Shown piece after piece: positions 44,292-53,294 of a stretch of 64,000 bases of DNA. Made by a program: the position numbers and the translations under genes. The stretch is from Novosphingobium sp. SCN 66-18 (GTDB lineage Bacteria > Pseudomonadota > Alphaproteobacteria > Sphingomonadales > Sphingomonadaceae), in assembly GCA_001725355.1 (NCBI GenBank), contig MEGD01000001.1, positions 186,001 through 250,000 on the forward strand. The letters run 5' to 3'. Under the pieces are notes generated by a model. It worked only from the letters and a program-made list of their open reading frames with translations, was not told the origin of the DNA and ran no database searches. How positions within the stretch are numbered: the first letter of the stretch is position 1; each line of letters opens with the position of its first letter.

Positions 44292-46445
44292 TCAGAAGCG
44301 TGTGGTCATTTCGATGCCGTAGGTGCGCGGTGGCGCCCAGCGCACCAGCCGTTCGGCGAAGGGAGCGAGGTAGAACGAGTAGTCGCGGTAGCGGTTGTCA
44401 AACAGGTTGCGGCCGAACATGGCGATGGTCAGCCGGTCGCCGGCGAAGCTGTAGCCCAGCCGCCCGTTGACCAGCACGTAGCCGGGCAGCCGGCCGTCGG
44501 GCGTGTTGGTCGCCTCGTAGTAGATGCCGCTCCGCCACGACAGGTCCAGCCGTCCGGTCAGGTGCCCGTCGCCAAGCGGTTGCGTCACTTGCGCGCCGGC
44601 GTTGAGCGAGAGCTTGGGCACGAACGGCAGGCGCTGCCCGGCGCAGTTCGTGGCCGGGGCACAGCCGGGGAAATCGGCATAGGTCGCGTCGGTATAGCCC
44701 GCGCCCGCGTTGAGTTCGAGCGCGCGCACCGGCCGGGCGGTGACTTCCACTTCGAAGCCCTTGATATGCGCTGCCGCCGCATTGCGGATCTGGAAGGCCG
44801 CGCCGACCAGCGCGGATACCTGCAGGTCCTTGTAGTCGGTGTAGAAGCCCGCCGCGTTAATGCGCAGCTTGTGGTCGAACAGATCGGACTTGATGCCCGC
44901 CTCGAACGACCACGCCTTTTCCGGGCCGAAGCTGATGTCGGTGCTGCCGACGATGTCCGGGTTGAAGCCGCCGCTCTTGAAGCCGCGCGCGGCGCTTACG
45001 TAGAGGCGGGTGTCCGGCACGACTTCGTAGGAGACGCTGGCGTTGCCCGAAAGGTTGCTGTCCTTGCGGTGCAGGCGCGCGGACAGGTTCGGCAGCGGCA
45101 CGAACGAGGAATTGGTCTGGTCGAACACCAGATCCTTGCTCTCGGTGTTGATGCGCAGGCCGCCGCTGATCGTCAGGCCCGGCAGCGGCCGCCAGTTGGC
45201 GCTGGCGAACGCGGCATAGGCATTGGTCCTGAGGTTCGAGATGCTGGAGATCGCGCCGATGAAGGCGGCCGGTCCCGGCGGGCCGTTGACCGTGGTGGCG
45301 CGGTTGGCGTCGGCATCCTGGTGCAGGTAGTACAGGCCGATCAGGTAATCGATCTTGCCGCCCGTGGGCGAAGCCAGCCGCAGTTCCTGCGTGAACTGGC
45401 GGGCGCGGTCCTGAAAGTCGGACGTGGACAGCGGGATCGGGCGGGCGTCGTCATCGTCGATCAGGCGTGATCGATTGTCGCCATAGGCGCTGATCGAGGT
45501 GACCGTGAAGCCGCCGACGTGCCAGTCGAGGTTGAGGTTGGTGCTCCAGATCTCGCGGCTCTGCAGGCTGGGATGGTCCTGCGAGACGGTGTAAGGATCG
45601 GTGAAGTAGCCCGGCAGCCCGGCAAGACCGCCGGAAGTGTTGTCGGCCACCTGGCCCAGCAGCAGCCGGTCGGCCTGCTTGAGCCAGCTTCCCGAAAGCG
45701 CGACTTCCAGCGTCTCGGTCGGCTTCCACAGCAGGCCGCCGCGCAGCGACTTGCGGTTGAGGTTGTTGAGCTTCGAGCCGTCGAAGAGGTTGGTGATATA
45801 GCCGTCGCGCGTGGCGATGGAGCCGGCAATCTTCACGCCCAGCCGGTCGGTCACGATTGGCGCGGTCGCGAACAGGTTGGCCTCGATCGTGCCCAGATTG
45901 CCGAAGGCGGTGCGCGCATTGGCCTCGATGCCGTCCAGGCTCGGCTTGCGCGTGGTGATGTTGATCGCGCCGGCGGTGGTGTTGCGCCCGAACAGCGTGC
46001 CTTGCGGCCCGCGCAGCACTTCCAGCGTGGCGATGTCCGGCAGTTCCTGGTCCGCCGCGTTGGGGCGCACGGTCAGCACGCCGTCGACATAGACGCCAAG
46101 CCCGCTGTCGAAGCCGATGTTGCGCGTCTGCGAAACGATGCCGCGAATGCCCATCGCGCCGAGCACCGAACCGCCGCCGTCCTGGGTAAGGTTGGGGACC
46201 GTGCCGATCAGGTCGCCCACGCGCGCCACGCCGCGCTGCTGCAGCGCCGCACCGGTCAGCGCGGTGATCGAGATCGGCACGCTCTGCACGTTTTCCTGCC
46301 GCTTGCGCGCGACGACGACGATGGTGTCGAGCGCGCCGCTATCCTGTACGCCTGTCTCCGCCGGCTCGGCGGCAAGGGCGTGCGAGGCGGCGATTCCGGC
46401 GGCGCAAATGGCGAGCAGCGCCGCGCCGCGATGGGTTCCCCACAT
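44292..46445 (-). CDS. TonB-dependent receptor
   Basis: A 717-residue receptor: signal peptide ending SHALAAEP, TonB box TIVVVARKR near residue 40, plug motifs LIGTVPNLTQDGG, GIRGIVSQTRNIGFDSGLGVYVDGVL and VLRGPQGTLFGRNTTAGAINITTRKP, and barrel end TYGIEMTTRF. ATG 46445 was chosen because AGGGAGC precedes it and the signal peptide begins there; the frame is open further upstream without one. Divergent from a LuxR-type regulator and followed by an amidohydrolase. The ligand is not evident. Confidence 0.94.
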   Translation of the reverse strand: MWGTHRGAALLAICAAGIAASHALAAEPAETGVQDSGALDTIVVVARKRQENVQSVPISITALTGAALQQRGVARVGDLIGTVPNLTQDGGGSVLGAMGIRGIVSQTRNIGFDSGLGVYVDGVLTVRPNAADQELPDIATLEVLRGPQGTLFGRNTTAGAINITTRKPSLDGIEANARTAFGNLGTIEANLFATAPIVTDRLGVKIAGSIATRDGYITNLFDGSKLNNLNRKSLRGGLLWKPTETLEVALSGSWLKQADRLLLGQVADNTSGGLAGLPGYFTDPYTVSQDHPSLQSREIWSTNLNLDWHVGGFTVTSISAYGDNRSRLIDDDDARPIPLSTSDFQDRARQFTQELRLASPTGGKIDYLIGLYYLHQDADANRATTVNGPPGPAAFIGAISSISNLRTNAYAAFASANWRPLPGLTISGGLRINTESKDLVFDQTNSSFVPLPNLSARLHRKDSNLSGNASVSYEVVPDTRLYVSAARGFKSGGFNPDIVGSTDISFGPEKAWSFEAGIKSDLFDHKLRINAAGFYTDYKDLQVSALVGAAFQIRNAAAAHIKGFEVEVTARPVRALELNAGAGYTDATYADFPGCAPATNCAGQRLPFVPKLSLNAGAQVTQPLGDGHLTGRLDLSWRSGIYYEATNTPDGRLPGYVLVNGRLGYSFAGDRLTIAMFGRNLFDNRYRDYSFYLAPFAERLVRWAPPRTYGIEMTTRF

Positions 46446-46626
46446 GATAAAGCTCCCTGTTGTGTGTTCGTTGATCGGGAGATGATGGGAACCGGCGATG
46501 GGCGCGGCATCGCCCATTTGCGGTACGCGCTGTGCAATTTCGGCAAGAATTGTCACAAAGGCGGAAGCCCGGCCTTGCCATCGCCCGCCGCCGCCAACAC
46601 CATGCCCCGTTGCCTTTGTCGGGGGT

Positions 46627-47730
46627 ATGGCGATGCTCTGTTCCAATGTCCTGGGCGATCTCTACGGGGCCAGCATGGACCGTCCGCGCCTTGCCACGGC
46701 GCTGGACCGGTTGCGCACGCAAACCGGCGCGCGCAGCGTCACAATCCACTGGTTTAATCGCACGCCCGACCGCCTGCGCCATCGCTGGCTGGCGACCTGT
46801 TCGGCGACCCCGGCGCCCGCCGGCGAACTCTCGCTGCTGGACGACCTCAATCCGCGCACCATCGTCGCGGTGAATCCCGTCCACGACGGCGTCTATATGC
46901 TGGAGGACGACAATTGCCCGGATGCCCTGCAGGGGCAGTTCCACCAATGGCAGGCGCGCCTGCGCGAACAGGGACTGGGCCAGTTCCTCGGCGCGCGCAT
47001 CGCCATGGGGGCGCTGGGCGAGGCCGGGCTAGCTGTCCATGCCGGGGTCGGCACGCCGCTGGCGGCGCATTGCCGGCAGACGCTGACCGATCTTATGCCG
47101 CACGTGCGCGAAGCGCTGCGCTTGATGATCGAGACCGATCGCCGCGCCGATGAAAACGCCATGCTGCGGCACGTGATGGACCGCATACAGTTCGCGCTGG
47201 CGATCTGTGACGATGCGGGGCGGGTTCAGATCGCCAATCCGGCGGCGCGCGGCCTGCTGGAAGGCCTGGTGGTGCGCCTGCCGGGGATGGCGGACGCGGA
47301 ATGGCGGCTGATCGAGGGGCTGCGTCCCTTGCTGCTTGCCGGCTCCCCTGGCGCGATGCGGTGGCGCAACGGGGATCGCGAGGTGCTGCTACACGCCGTC
47401 GCCTTGCCCCGCTTCGCGCTGGAGCGGTACGCCATCGCGGGCGAACGGCGGGCCTTCGCGCTGGCGCTGGCTGACGCCGGCGGGCCGCCACCGCCATCGC
47501 CGGCCGACCTTCGTGCCTTTTTCGCGCTGACCCCGTCCGAGGCCGATCTGCTGGCGCGTTTGTGCGGCGGCGACGATGTCGCCACGTTCGCGCAGGCGCG
47601 CGGCGTTTCGATCCACACCGCGCGCACGCAGCTCAAGCAGGTCATGGCCAAGACACGGGCGAGCCGCCAGGCCGATCTGATCCGGCTGGCGCTGGCCAGC
47701 CCCTCGCACCTGTTCGGGCGATCGAACTGA
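46627..47730 (+). CDS. LuxR-type regulator with PAS-like sensor region
   Basis: A 367-residue regulator with a C-terminal LuxR-type helix-turn-helix (FALTPSEADLLARLCGG, FAQARGVSIHTARTQLKQVMAKT). A central PAS-like stretch (RIQFALAICDDAGRVQIANPAARGLLEG) lies near residue 210. The N-terminal 200 residues show no named domain. Starts at 46627 or 46633; GGGGG precedes the first. Divergent from the TonB receptor, 181 bases apart, so it is the likely regulator of that receptor and its amidohydrolase. The signal is unknown. Confidence 0.83.
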   Translation: MAMLCSNVLGDLYGASMDRPRLATALDRLRTQTGARSVTIHWFNRTPDRLRHRWLATCSATPAPAGELSLLDDLNPRTIVAVNPVHDGVYMLEDDNCPDALQGQFHQWQARLREQGLGQFLGARIAMGALGEAGLAVHAGVGTPLAAHCRQTLTDLMPHVREALRLMIETDRRADENAMLRHVMDRIQFALAICDDAGRVQIANPAARGLLEGLVVRLPGMADAEWRLIEGLRPLLLAGSPGAMRWRNGDREVLLHAVALPRFALERYAIAGERRAFALALADAGGPPPPSPADLRAFFALTPSEADLLARLCGGDDVATFAQARGVSIHTARTQLKQVMAKTRASRQADLIRLALASPSHLFGRSN

Positions 47731-47868
47731 GAGTCTGTGCGCCATCGCCTGACCGCTTCCGGCAGGCTTTGCCCGTTTCGCGAAACGAAGCCGCCGGCGG
47801 CTTGTCGCGGGCCATGACGCGGCCGGTGTTAGCGCGTAAGGACGGCGGCATTGTCGATTGATGCGAGG

Positions 47869-48438
47869 ATGAAGGGCATGGAAGACGTCAGGGCAGCCAT
47901 TGCGGAGCTGCAGCAGCAGGTCGCGTTCCTGCAGGCGGAAGCGGAGGCGCGCCGGCTGCTCGCGCGCTACATGTTCCTCTGCGACAGCCCTCTGCCCGAA
48001 GCCGGAATGCCCGCGGACGCCCGCGCCGACGCGATCGGCGCGCTGTTCACCGAGGACGCCATCTGGCAGGGCGTGGGCGGTGCGCACGGCGCGCAGTTCG
48101 GCCAGCATCGCGGCCCGGCCGAGATCGCCGCGCACATGCGCAAGTTCTACGCCGCCGAGAATCCAAAGCAGATCTTCAACACGCATTACCTGACCGCCGA
48201 GCAGTTGCGCGCCACCAGCGCGGAAACCGCCGAGGGCGAATGGGTGCAGTTCCAGCCGTGGGTCTATGACGACGGCTCCTCGCTGATCCGGTCGAGCCGC
48301 CTGCACGTGAAGTTCCGCAAGACCGCCGCCGGCTGGCGCATCGCCAACTACCGCACCGAGAACCTGTTCATCGGCAAGCTGCCCGACAACTGGGCGCAGA
48401 CCCTGATCCAGACCTCGGTGCTGATGGCGGGAGTGTGA
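47869..48438 (+). CDS. NTF2-like (SnoaL-fold) protein
   Basis: A protein of about 189 residues with an N-terminal coiled segment (VRAAIAELQQQVAFLQAEAEARRLLARYMFL) and an NTF2/SnoaL cone: IGALFTEDAIWQG, IAAHMRKFYAA, HYLTAEQL, SSRLHVKFRKTAAGWRIANYRTENLF. Such proteins act as dehydratases, isomerases or ring-hydroxylating accessory proteins; no catalytic residues can be assigned. Three starts are possible: TTG 47851, ATG 47869 and ATG 47878; the last has GAGGA ten bases upstream. Isolated between two regulator genes. Confidence 0.75.
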   Translation: MKGMEDVRAAIAELQQQVAFLQAEAEARRLLARYMFLCDSPLPEAGMPADARADAIGALFTEDAIWQGVGGAHGAQFGQHRGPAEIAAHMRKFYAAENPKQIFNTHYLTAEQLRATSAETAEGEWVQFQPWVYDDGSSLIRSSRLHVKFRKTAAGWRIANYRTENLFIGKLPDNWAQTLIQTSVLMAGV

Positions 48439-48532
48439 AGCGGGGCGCCTGATCCGCGCGCTTTACCGGGGGGCGGAGTCCCTGTACCATCGGGCGACGT
48501 TGGCGTGATCTTCATGGCCTGAAGTGCGGAGG

Positions 48533-49489
48533 ATGCCCGTGGTGGCCGCTCGACACAGCGACACGGTTCTGGACGTGGTGCGGTCCCCCAGCGCGGCCGC
48601 CTCTTCGGCGATCGCCGCGTCATGGTGCAGGTCCGTCCTCTTCCATGGACTTGATCCCGACCAGCACGCGGCGCGCGAGCGAGTCGACGGCGCGTCCCTG
48701 TCGGCCTTGCGGGCCGAACATGAGATCATGCTCACCGTGGCCGCGCCGGTGCTCGATCAGATGTTCCGTTCGGTCGGGCGTTCGGGTTGCGCGGTGATCC
48801 TCAGCGATGCGCGCGGTGTGGTGCTGGAGCGCCGGACGAACGATGCGGACGCCGATTCCTTCACCGCGGCGGGTCTGGTACAGGGCGCGCGCTGGGGCGA
48901 GGCGGAGGAAGGCACCAACGGCATCGGCACCTGTCTTTACGAAGACCAGCCCGTGATCGTTCACCGCGATCAGCATTTCGCCGGGCGCAATGTCGATATC
49001 AGCTGCATGGACGCGCCGGTGCATGATCCGCATGGCCGGCTGGCGGGGGCGCTCGACGTATCGAGCTGCCGTGACGATCACGGCCCGGCGATGGCGGAAA
49101 TGATCGCCGCGCTGGTGCGCGACGCCGCGCGCAAGATCGAGCGGGACTATTTCTGCCGTCACTTCGATGGCCACCGCATCGTGTTCCTGTCCGACGATGC
49201 CACCACCGGCACCGCGCTGCTGGCGGTCGATCGCGATGATCTGGTGATCGGCGCGAGCCGGGCGGCGCGGTTGCGTCTGGGGTTGAACGACGCGGCGCTG
49301 GCCACGCCGCGCGCGCTGGGCCAGCTGCTCGGCGAAGGGGCGGGGCCATCGTTCGAGGACGCCGATCGCGCGGTCCTGCGGCAGGCGCTGGCGCAGGCCG
49401 GCGGCAACGCCAGCCAGGCGGCCCGCCTGCTCGGCATCGGCCGGGCCACGCTCTATCGCCGCTTGGCGCGGGCCGGCCTGACCCCGTGA
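48533..49489 (+). CDS. GAF-Fis regulator lacking the sigma-54 AAA+ domain
   Basis: About 318 residues, with an N-terminal AcoR-like region (SSAIAASWCRSV, residues about 25-36), a GAF domain with NADADSFTAAGLVQG and EEGTNGIGTCLYEDQPVIVHRDQHF, and a C-terminal Fis helix-turn-helix (LAQAGGNASQAARLLGIGRATLYRRL). The central AAA+ module of full AcoR proteins is missing, so it cannot remodel sigma-54 polymerase and should act on another promoter type. It is upstream of the aldehyde and alcohol dehydrogenases. GGAGG abuts the ATG at 48533; the GTG codons at 48539 or 48542 are better spaced and may be the true start. Confidence 0.85.
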   Translation: MPVVAARHSDTVLDVVRSPSAAASSAIAASWCRSVLFHGLDPDQHAARERVDGASLSALRAEHEIMLTVAAPVLDQMFRSVGRSGCAVILSDARGVVLERRTNDADADSFTAAGLVQGARWGEAEEGTNGIGTCLYEDQPVIVHRDQHFAGRNVDISCMDAPVHDPHGRLAGALDVSSCRDDHGPAMAEMIAALVRDAARKIERDYFCRHFDGHRIVFLSDDATTGTALLAVDRDDLVIGASRAARLRLGLNDAALATPRALGQLLGEGAGPSFEDADRAVLRQALAQAGGNASQAARLLGIGRATLYRRLARAGLTP

Positions 49490-49521
49490 AAGCCTCGGCC
49501 TGAACGATTTACGCCCGCGCC

Positions 49522-49539
49522 TGTCTCGCTGGCGAGACA
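49522..49539. promoter_or_regulatory. Perfect palindrome, candidate activator site for the dehydrogenase operon
   Basis: TGTCTCGC (49522-49529), TG, GCGAGACA (49532-49539): perfect eight-base arms. It lies between the GAF-Fis regulator and the aldehyde dehydrogenase, 114 bases before the latter's start. AcoR-like regulators bind paired TGTC/GACA elements, so this is a good candidate. No sigma-54 -24/-12 element was found nearby. Confidence 0.55.
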
Positions 49540-49652
49540 CATGGGCATGGCCTTGTCCCGGCCCCCTCTTCCCCCCGTTCCGATCGCGTTCCTAGGATGC
49601 GGGACAGACGCCGAAAGACGGCGCCGGTTCAGCCAGGAAGAGGATCAGGTTT

Positions 49653-51179
49653 ATGGATTCCGTCGTTCAGGATCGTCCGGTTGCGACGCTGCGGCCGCCC
49701 TTCGCGGCCCGTTATGACAATTTCATCGGCGGCACATGGGTCGCGCCCCGGGGCGGGCGCTATTTCCAGAACGTGTCCCCGATCACCGGCAAGGTGGTGG
49801 GCGAGATCGCCCGTTCGCAAGCGGAGGATATCGAGGCCGCGCTGGATGCCGCGCACAAGGCCAAGGACGCCTGGGGGCGCACCTCGGTGGCCGAACGCGC
49901 CGCGATCCTGCTGCGCATCGCCGACCGCATGGAGCAGAATCTCGAAACGCTGGCCACGGCCGAAACGTGGGACAACGGCAAGCCGATCCGCGAGACGATG
50001 GCCGCGGACGTGCCGCTGGCGATCGACCATTTCCGCTATTTCGCCGGCGTCATCCGCGCGCAGGAAGGCTCGATCGGCGAGATCGACCACGATACCGTCG
50101 CCTATCATTTCCACGAGCCGCTGGGCGTGGTGGGCCAGATCATCCCGTGGAACTTCCCGCTGCTGATGGCAGCGTGGAAGATGGCGCCGGCACTGGCGGC
50201 GGGCAATTGCATCGTGTTGAAGCCCGCCGAACAGACGCCCGCGTCGATCATGGTGTGGATCGATCTGGTCGGCGATCTGCTGCCGCCCGGCGTGCTCAAC
50301 ATCGTCAACGGCTTCGGGCTGGAAGCGGGCAAGCCGCTTGCCTCCTCGTCGCGCATCGCCAAGATCGCCTTCACCGGGGAAACCTCGACCGGCCGGCTCA
50401 TCATGCAGTACGCCAGCCAGAACCTGATCCCGGTGACGCTGGAACTGGGCGGCAAGTCGCCCAACATCTTCTTCGAGGACGTGGCGCGCGAGGACGACGA
50501 TTTCCTCGACAAGGCGATCGAGGGCTTCGTGATGTTCGCGCTTAACCAGGGCGAGGTCTGCACCTGCCCCAGCCGCGCGCTGATCCATGAAAGCATCTAC
50601 GACCGCTTCATGGAAAAGGCGCTGGCCCGCGTCGCCGCGATCCGGCAAGGCAGCCCGCTCGACAGCGCCACCATGATCGGCGCGCAGGCCTCGGCGGAGC
50701 AGCGCGACAAGATCCTCTCCTATGTCGACATCGGTCGGCAGGAAGGCGCGGACCTGCTGATTGGCGGCGGCGCGGCCGATCTCGGCGGGGAACTGTCGGG
50801 CGGCTACTACGTGCAGCCCACGGTGTTCCGCGGCCACAACAAGATGCGCATCTTCCAGGAGGAAATCTTCGGCCCGGTCCTGTCGGTCACGACCTTCCGC
50901 GATGCCGAGGAGGCGCTCTCCATCGCCAACGACACGCTCTATGGCCTTGGCGCGGGGGTGTGGAGCCGCGATGCCAACACCTGCTACCGCTTCGGCCGGG
51001 CGATCCAGGCCGGACGGGTGTGGACCAACTGCTATCACGCCTATCCCGCCCACGCGGCGTTCGGCGGCTACAAGCAGTCGGGCATCGGGCGCGAAACGCA
51101 TCGCATGATGCTCGATCACTATCAGCAGACCAAGAACATGCTGGTCAGCTACAGCCCGAAGAAGCTTGGCTTCTTTTGA
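49653..51179 (+). CDS. NAD-dependent aldehyde dehydrogenase (AldA/ExaC-like)
   Basis: A 508-residue cytoplasmic enzyme. [23 protein letters not shown], the general base Glu in [10 protein letters not shown] and the nucleophile Cys in [11 protein letters not shown] are all present, with EIFGPVLSV near the C-terminal third. The CTCPSR form resembles acetaldehyde/ExaC-type enzymes from alcohol catabolism. It is followed by a zinc alcohol dehydrogenase 67 bases downstream and preceded by a regulator of the AcoR type, so it probably oxidises the aldehyde made from an imported or intracellular alcohol. Confidence 0.93.
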   Translation: MDSVVQDRPVATLRPPFAARYDNFIGGTWVAPRGGRYFQNVSPITGKVVGEIARSQAEDIEAALDAAHKAKDAWGRTSVAERAAILLRIADRMEQNLETLATAETWDNGKPIRETMAADVPLAIDHFRYFAGVIRAQEGSIGEIDHDTVAYHFHEPLGVVGQIIPWNFPLLMAAWKMAPALAAGNCIVLKPAEQTPASIMVWIDLVGDLLPPGVLNIVNGFGLEAGKPLASSSRIAKIAFTGETSTGRLIMQYASQNLIPVTLELGGKSPNIFFEDVAREDDDFLDKAIEGFVMFALNQGEVCTCPSRALIHESIYDRFMEKALARVAAIRQGSPLDSATMIGAQASAEQRDKILSYVDIGRQEGADLLIGGGAADLGGELSGGYYVQPTVFRGHNKMRIFQEEIFGPVLSVTTFRDAEEALSIANDTLYGLGAGVWSRDANTCYRFGRAIQAGRVWTNCYHAYPAHAAFGGYKQSGIGRETHRMMLDHYQQTKNMLVSYSPKKLGFF

Positions 51180-51246
51180 CCGTGCGCAAGGCCCGGCCCG
51201 CGCGGCCGGGCCATCCGCTTTCCCCAGGAATCCAAGGAGAAGAACC

Positions 51247-52278
51247 ATGGCCAGCACCATGAAGGCCGCCGTCGTGCGCGAATTCGGCAAGCCGCTGACG
51301 ATCGATGAAGTGCCCGTGCCGCAGGTCGGCCCCGGCCAGATCCAGGTCGCGATCCAGGCATCGGGCGTATGCCACACCGACCTCCACGCCGCCGAGGGCG
51401 ACTGGCCGGTCAAGCCCAACCCGCCGTTCATTCCGGGGCACGAGGGCGTCGGCTATGTCAGCCAGGTGGGCGCGGGCGTGAAGAACGTGAAGGAAGGCGA
51501 TCGCGTCGGCGTGCCGTGGCTCTACAGCGCCTGCGGCCATTGCGTGCATTGCCTGGGCGGCTGGGAAACGCTGTGCGAGACGCAGCTCAACACCGGCTAT
51601 TCGGTCAACGGCGGGTTCGCCGATTACGTGATCGCCGATCCGAACTACGTTGGCCACTTGCCCGCCAACATCAGCTTTACCGAGATCGCGCCGGTGCTCT
51701 GCGCCGGTGTCACGGTCTACAAGGGGCTGAAGATGACCGACACCAAGCCCGGCGACTATGTCGCGATCAGCGGTATCGGCGGGCTGGGCCACATGGCGGT
51801 GCAATATGCCGTCGCCATGGGCCTGAACGTCGCCGCGATCGACATCGACGATGCCAAGCTGGATCTTGCCCGCCGGCTGGGCGCGACGATCACCGTCAAT
51901 GCCCGCCACGACGATCCCGCCACCGTCATCAAGCGCGAGACCGGTGGCGGCGTAAACGGCGTGCTGGTCACGGCGGTCAGCCCCAAGGCGTTCGAGCAGG
52001 CGATCGGCGTCACCGCGCGCGGCGGCACCGTCGCGCTCAACGGCCTGCCGCCGGGCGATTTCCCGCTCAACATCTTCGGCCTGGTGCTGAACGGCATCAC
52101 CGTGCGCGGATCGATCGTTGGCACGCGGCTCGACTTGCAGGAATCGATCGATTTCGCCGCGCACGGCAAAGTCCGCGCGACGGTGGAAACCGCGAAGCTG
52201 GAGGACATCAACGCCGTGTTCGACCGGATGCACAAGGGCCAGATCGAAGGCCGCGTGGTGCTGGACCTGACGGCGTAG
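51247..52278 (+). CDS. adhP: Zinc-dependent alcohol dehydrogenase (AdhP-like)
   Basis: A 343-residue medium-chain dehydrogenase. Catalytic zinc ligands are Cys in [13 protein letters not shown] (near residue 42) and His in GHEGVGYV. The structural zinc motif is [15 protein letters not shown] around residues 98-112. [13 protein letters not shown] is the NAD-binding loop. The family fit is AdhP (ethanol-active, propanol-preferring). AAGGAGAA precedes the ATG. It forms an alcohol-aldehyde pair with the upstream dehydrogenase. Confidence 0.92.
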   Translation: MASTMKAAVVREFGKPLTIDEVPVPQVGPGQIQVAIQASGVCHTDLHAAEGDWPVKPNPPFIPGHEGVGYVSQVGAGVKNVKEGDRVGVPWLYSACGHCVHCLGGWETLCETQLNTGYSVNGGFADYVIADPNYVGHLPANISFTEIAPVLCAGVTVYKGLKMTDTKPGDYVAISGIGGLGHMAVQYAVAMGLNVAAIDIDDAKLDLARRLGATITVNARHDDPATVIKRETGGGVNGVLVTAVSPKAFEQAIGVTARGGTVALNGLPPGDFPLNIFGLVLNGITVRGSIVGTRLDLQESIDFAAHGKVRATVETAKLEDINAVFDRMHKGQIEGRVVLDLTA

Positions 52279-52317
52279 AAGACCCGCGCCGGCGCGTCAT
52301 TGCAGACAATTGGGCGC

Positions 52318-52420
52318 TACCCACCCCCAACCCCTCCCGCAAGCGGGAGGGGAGTGAGACTTGCGGCGCCGGAGGCGGCGTTAGTCGAAACGGGGTGGGC
52401 TTCCACCGCCGATACTATAC
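52318..52420. repeat. Dispersed intergenic repeat, copy 1
   Basis: Contains the perfect hairpin CCCCTCCCGCAAGCGGGAGGGG (arms of ten bases, 52331-52352), then ACTTGCGGCGCC and GGCGGCGTTAGTCG, then CGGGGTGGGC. The same order of blocks recurs at 58329-58427 with scattered substitutions. This marks a family of repeats spread through the genome rather than a gene. Confidence 0.8.
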
Positions 52421-52433
52421 CCGCAAGAAAAAA

Positions 52434-52462
52434 TGCGCCCCCTGCACAAGGCAGGAGGCGCA
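52434..52462 (-). terminator. Rho-independent terminator of the small membrane protein gene
   Basis: TGCGCCCCCTGC (52434-52445) pairs with GCAGGAGGCGCA (52451-52462) with one mismatch and a short loop. On the minus strand the stem is followed by a run of T (the A run at 52428-52433). It lies about 220 bases downstream of the small membrane protein gene, with repeat copy 1 next to it. Confidence 0.65.
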
Positions 52463-52681
52463 GTTCAGATGGCAAGCCATCCTCGGGTCGCGGCTTTTCT
52501 TTGCCATGCCGGCGATGACACCGCCGTGACTTCGGACACAGACTCGATTTTTTCGCGTTCGCCAGGCGACGTGGACACAGTCCGGCGTGGCCGGAGCGGC
52601 AGCTATCCGACATCTTTCCGTGGGGGCGGTCCTTCCAGACACGACAAGATAGCGGTCATTCGGCGTTTCAATGGCAACGCG
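52463..52681. other. Noncoding stretch
   Basis: About 220 bases with lower GC than the neighbours. Short reading frames on both strands have no recognisable composition or start signal. Nothing further is seen here beyond the 3' side of the terminator. Confidence 0.5.
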
Positions 52682-53026
52682 CTAATCCAACCTCGCCTGC
52701 TTTCGAAGGTCGTACGCCGCGCCCGCCGCGATGACCAAAAGGATCAGCGAACCCGCCAGCACTGAAACTGATGAACCATTGATGATCGCGGCGATCAGCC
52801 TGATTGCCATCAAGGATGCCAAGACCAGAGACAGCAGAGGCGCTTTGCGATTGCCGGATGCGATGGCGCCAATCGCCAATAGGCCGAGAAAAATGTTCCA
52901 ACCAGCGGCAGCCCCATTGTCCTGTGAGAAGACGATAGGAATGGAAAGGAAGATCAGCATTATCCCGAAGCCGATCAAGAGCCAACGCCCCAATCCCGTC
53001 CAAGTGGCAATCTGCTCCTCGTCCAT
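52682..53026 (-). CDS. Small membrane protein of unknown function
   Basis: A 114-residue protein with four hydrophobic segments: LGRWLLIGFGIMLIFLSIPIVF, WNIFLGLLAIGAIA, PLLSLVLASLMAIRLIAAII and VLAGSLILLVIAAGAAYDL. The start is the ATG at 53026; the TTG at 53029 is directly before it. GC is lower than in flanking genes. No family was recognised and no neighbour suggests a role. The overlapping 130-residue frame at 52668-53060 lacks such an ordered pattern and was dropped. Confidence 0.65.
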   Translation of the reverse strand: MDEEQIATWTGLGRWLLIGFGIMLIFLSIPIVFSQDNGAAAGWNIFLGLLAIGAIASGNRKAPLLSLVLASLMAIRLIAAIINGSSVSVLAGSLILLVIAAGAAYDLRKQARLD

Positions 53027-53294
53027 CAACGCAGAATGCCGTCTGGGTCCGCGATGTCAACGTCCGCTCTCCCCCCTCCCCGCCGTTGCAAGCCCGGCGT
53101 GGTGGTATGATCTTCCGTTGCGTTCGTCACCAACCCGCAAATCCGCGATCACAATCCGGCTGCTCGGATCTGGCCCCATTTCACGCCGTCCTCCCCAACA
53201 TATCAGATTGAATTCATTGGCAGTCCTCCAAAATGCTTGGAGGGCAATGTTCTTGACATGGGCCGTGCCAATTGCGTAGCAAACAAACATAACA
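53027..53294. other. Divergent promoter region of the receptor at 53.3 kb
   Basis: About 270 bases between two divergent genes, more AT-rich than the surroundings (for example around 53200-53300). TTGACAT near 53252 followed by TAGCAAACAAACATAAC about 20 bases on could be a promoter for the receptor. No operator palindrome was identified. Confidence 0.4.

Noticed and set aside
52433-52765. A 110-codon plus-strand frame in the noncoding stretch
   Set aside because: Covers the terminator hairpin and has no recognisable composition or ribosome binding site.
52668-53060. A 130-codon frame overlapping the small membrane protein gene
   Set aside because: Mixed composition and no membrane pattern; the 114-residue frame has four clear hydrophobic segments.
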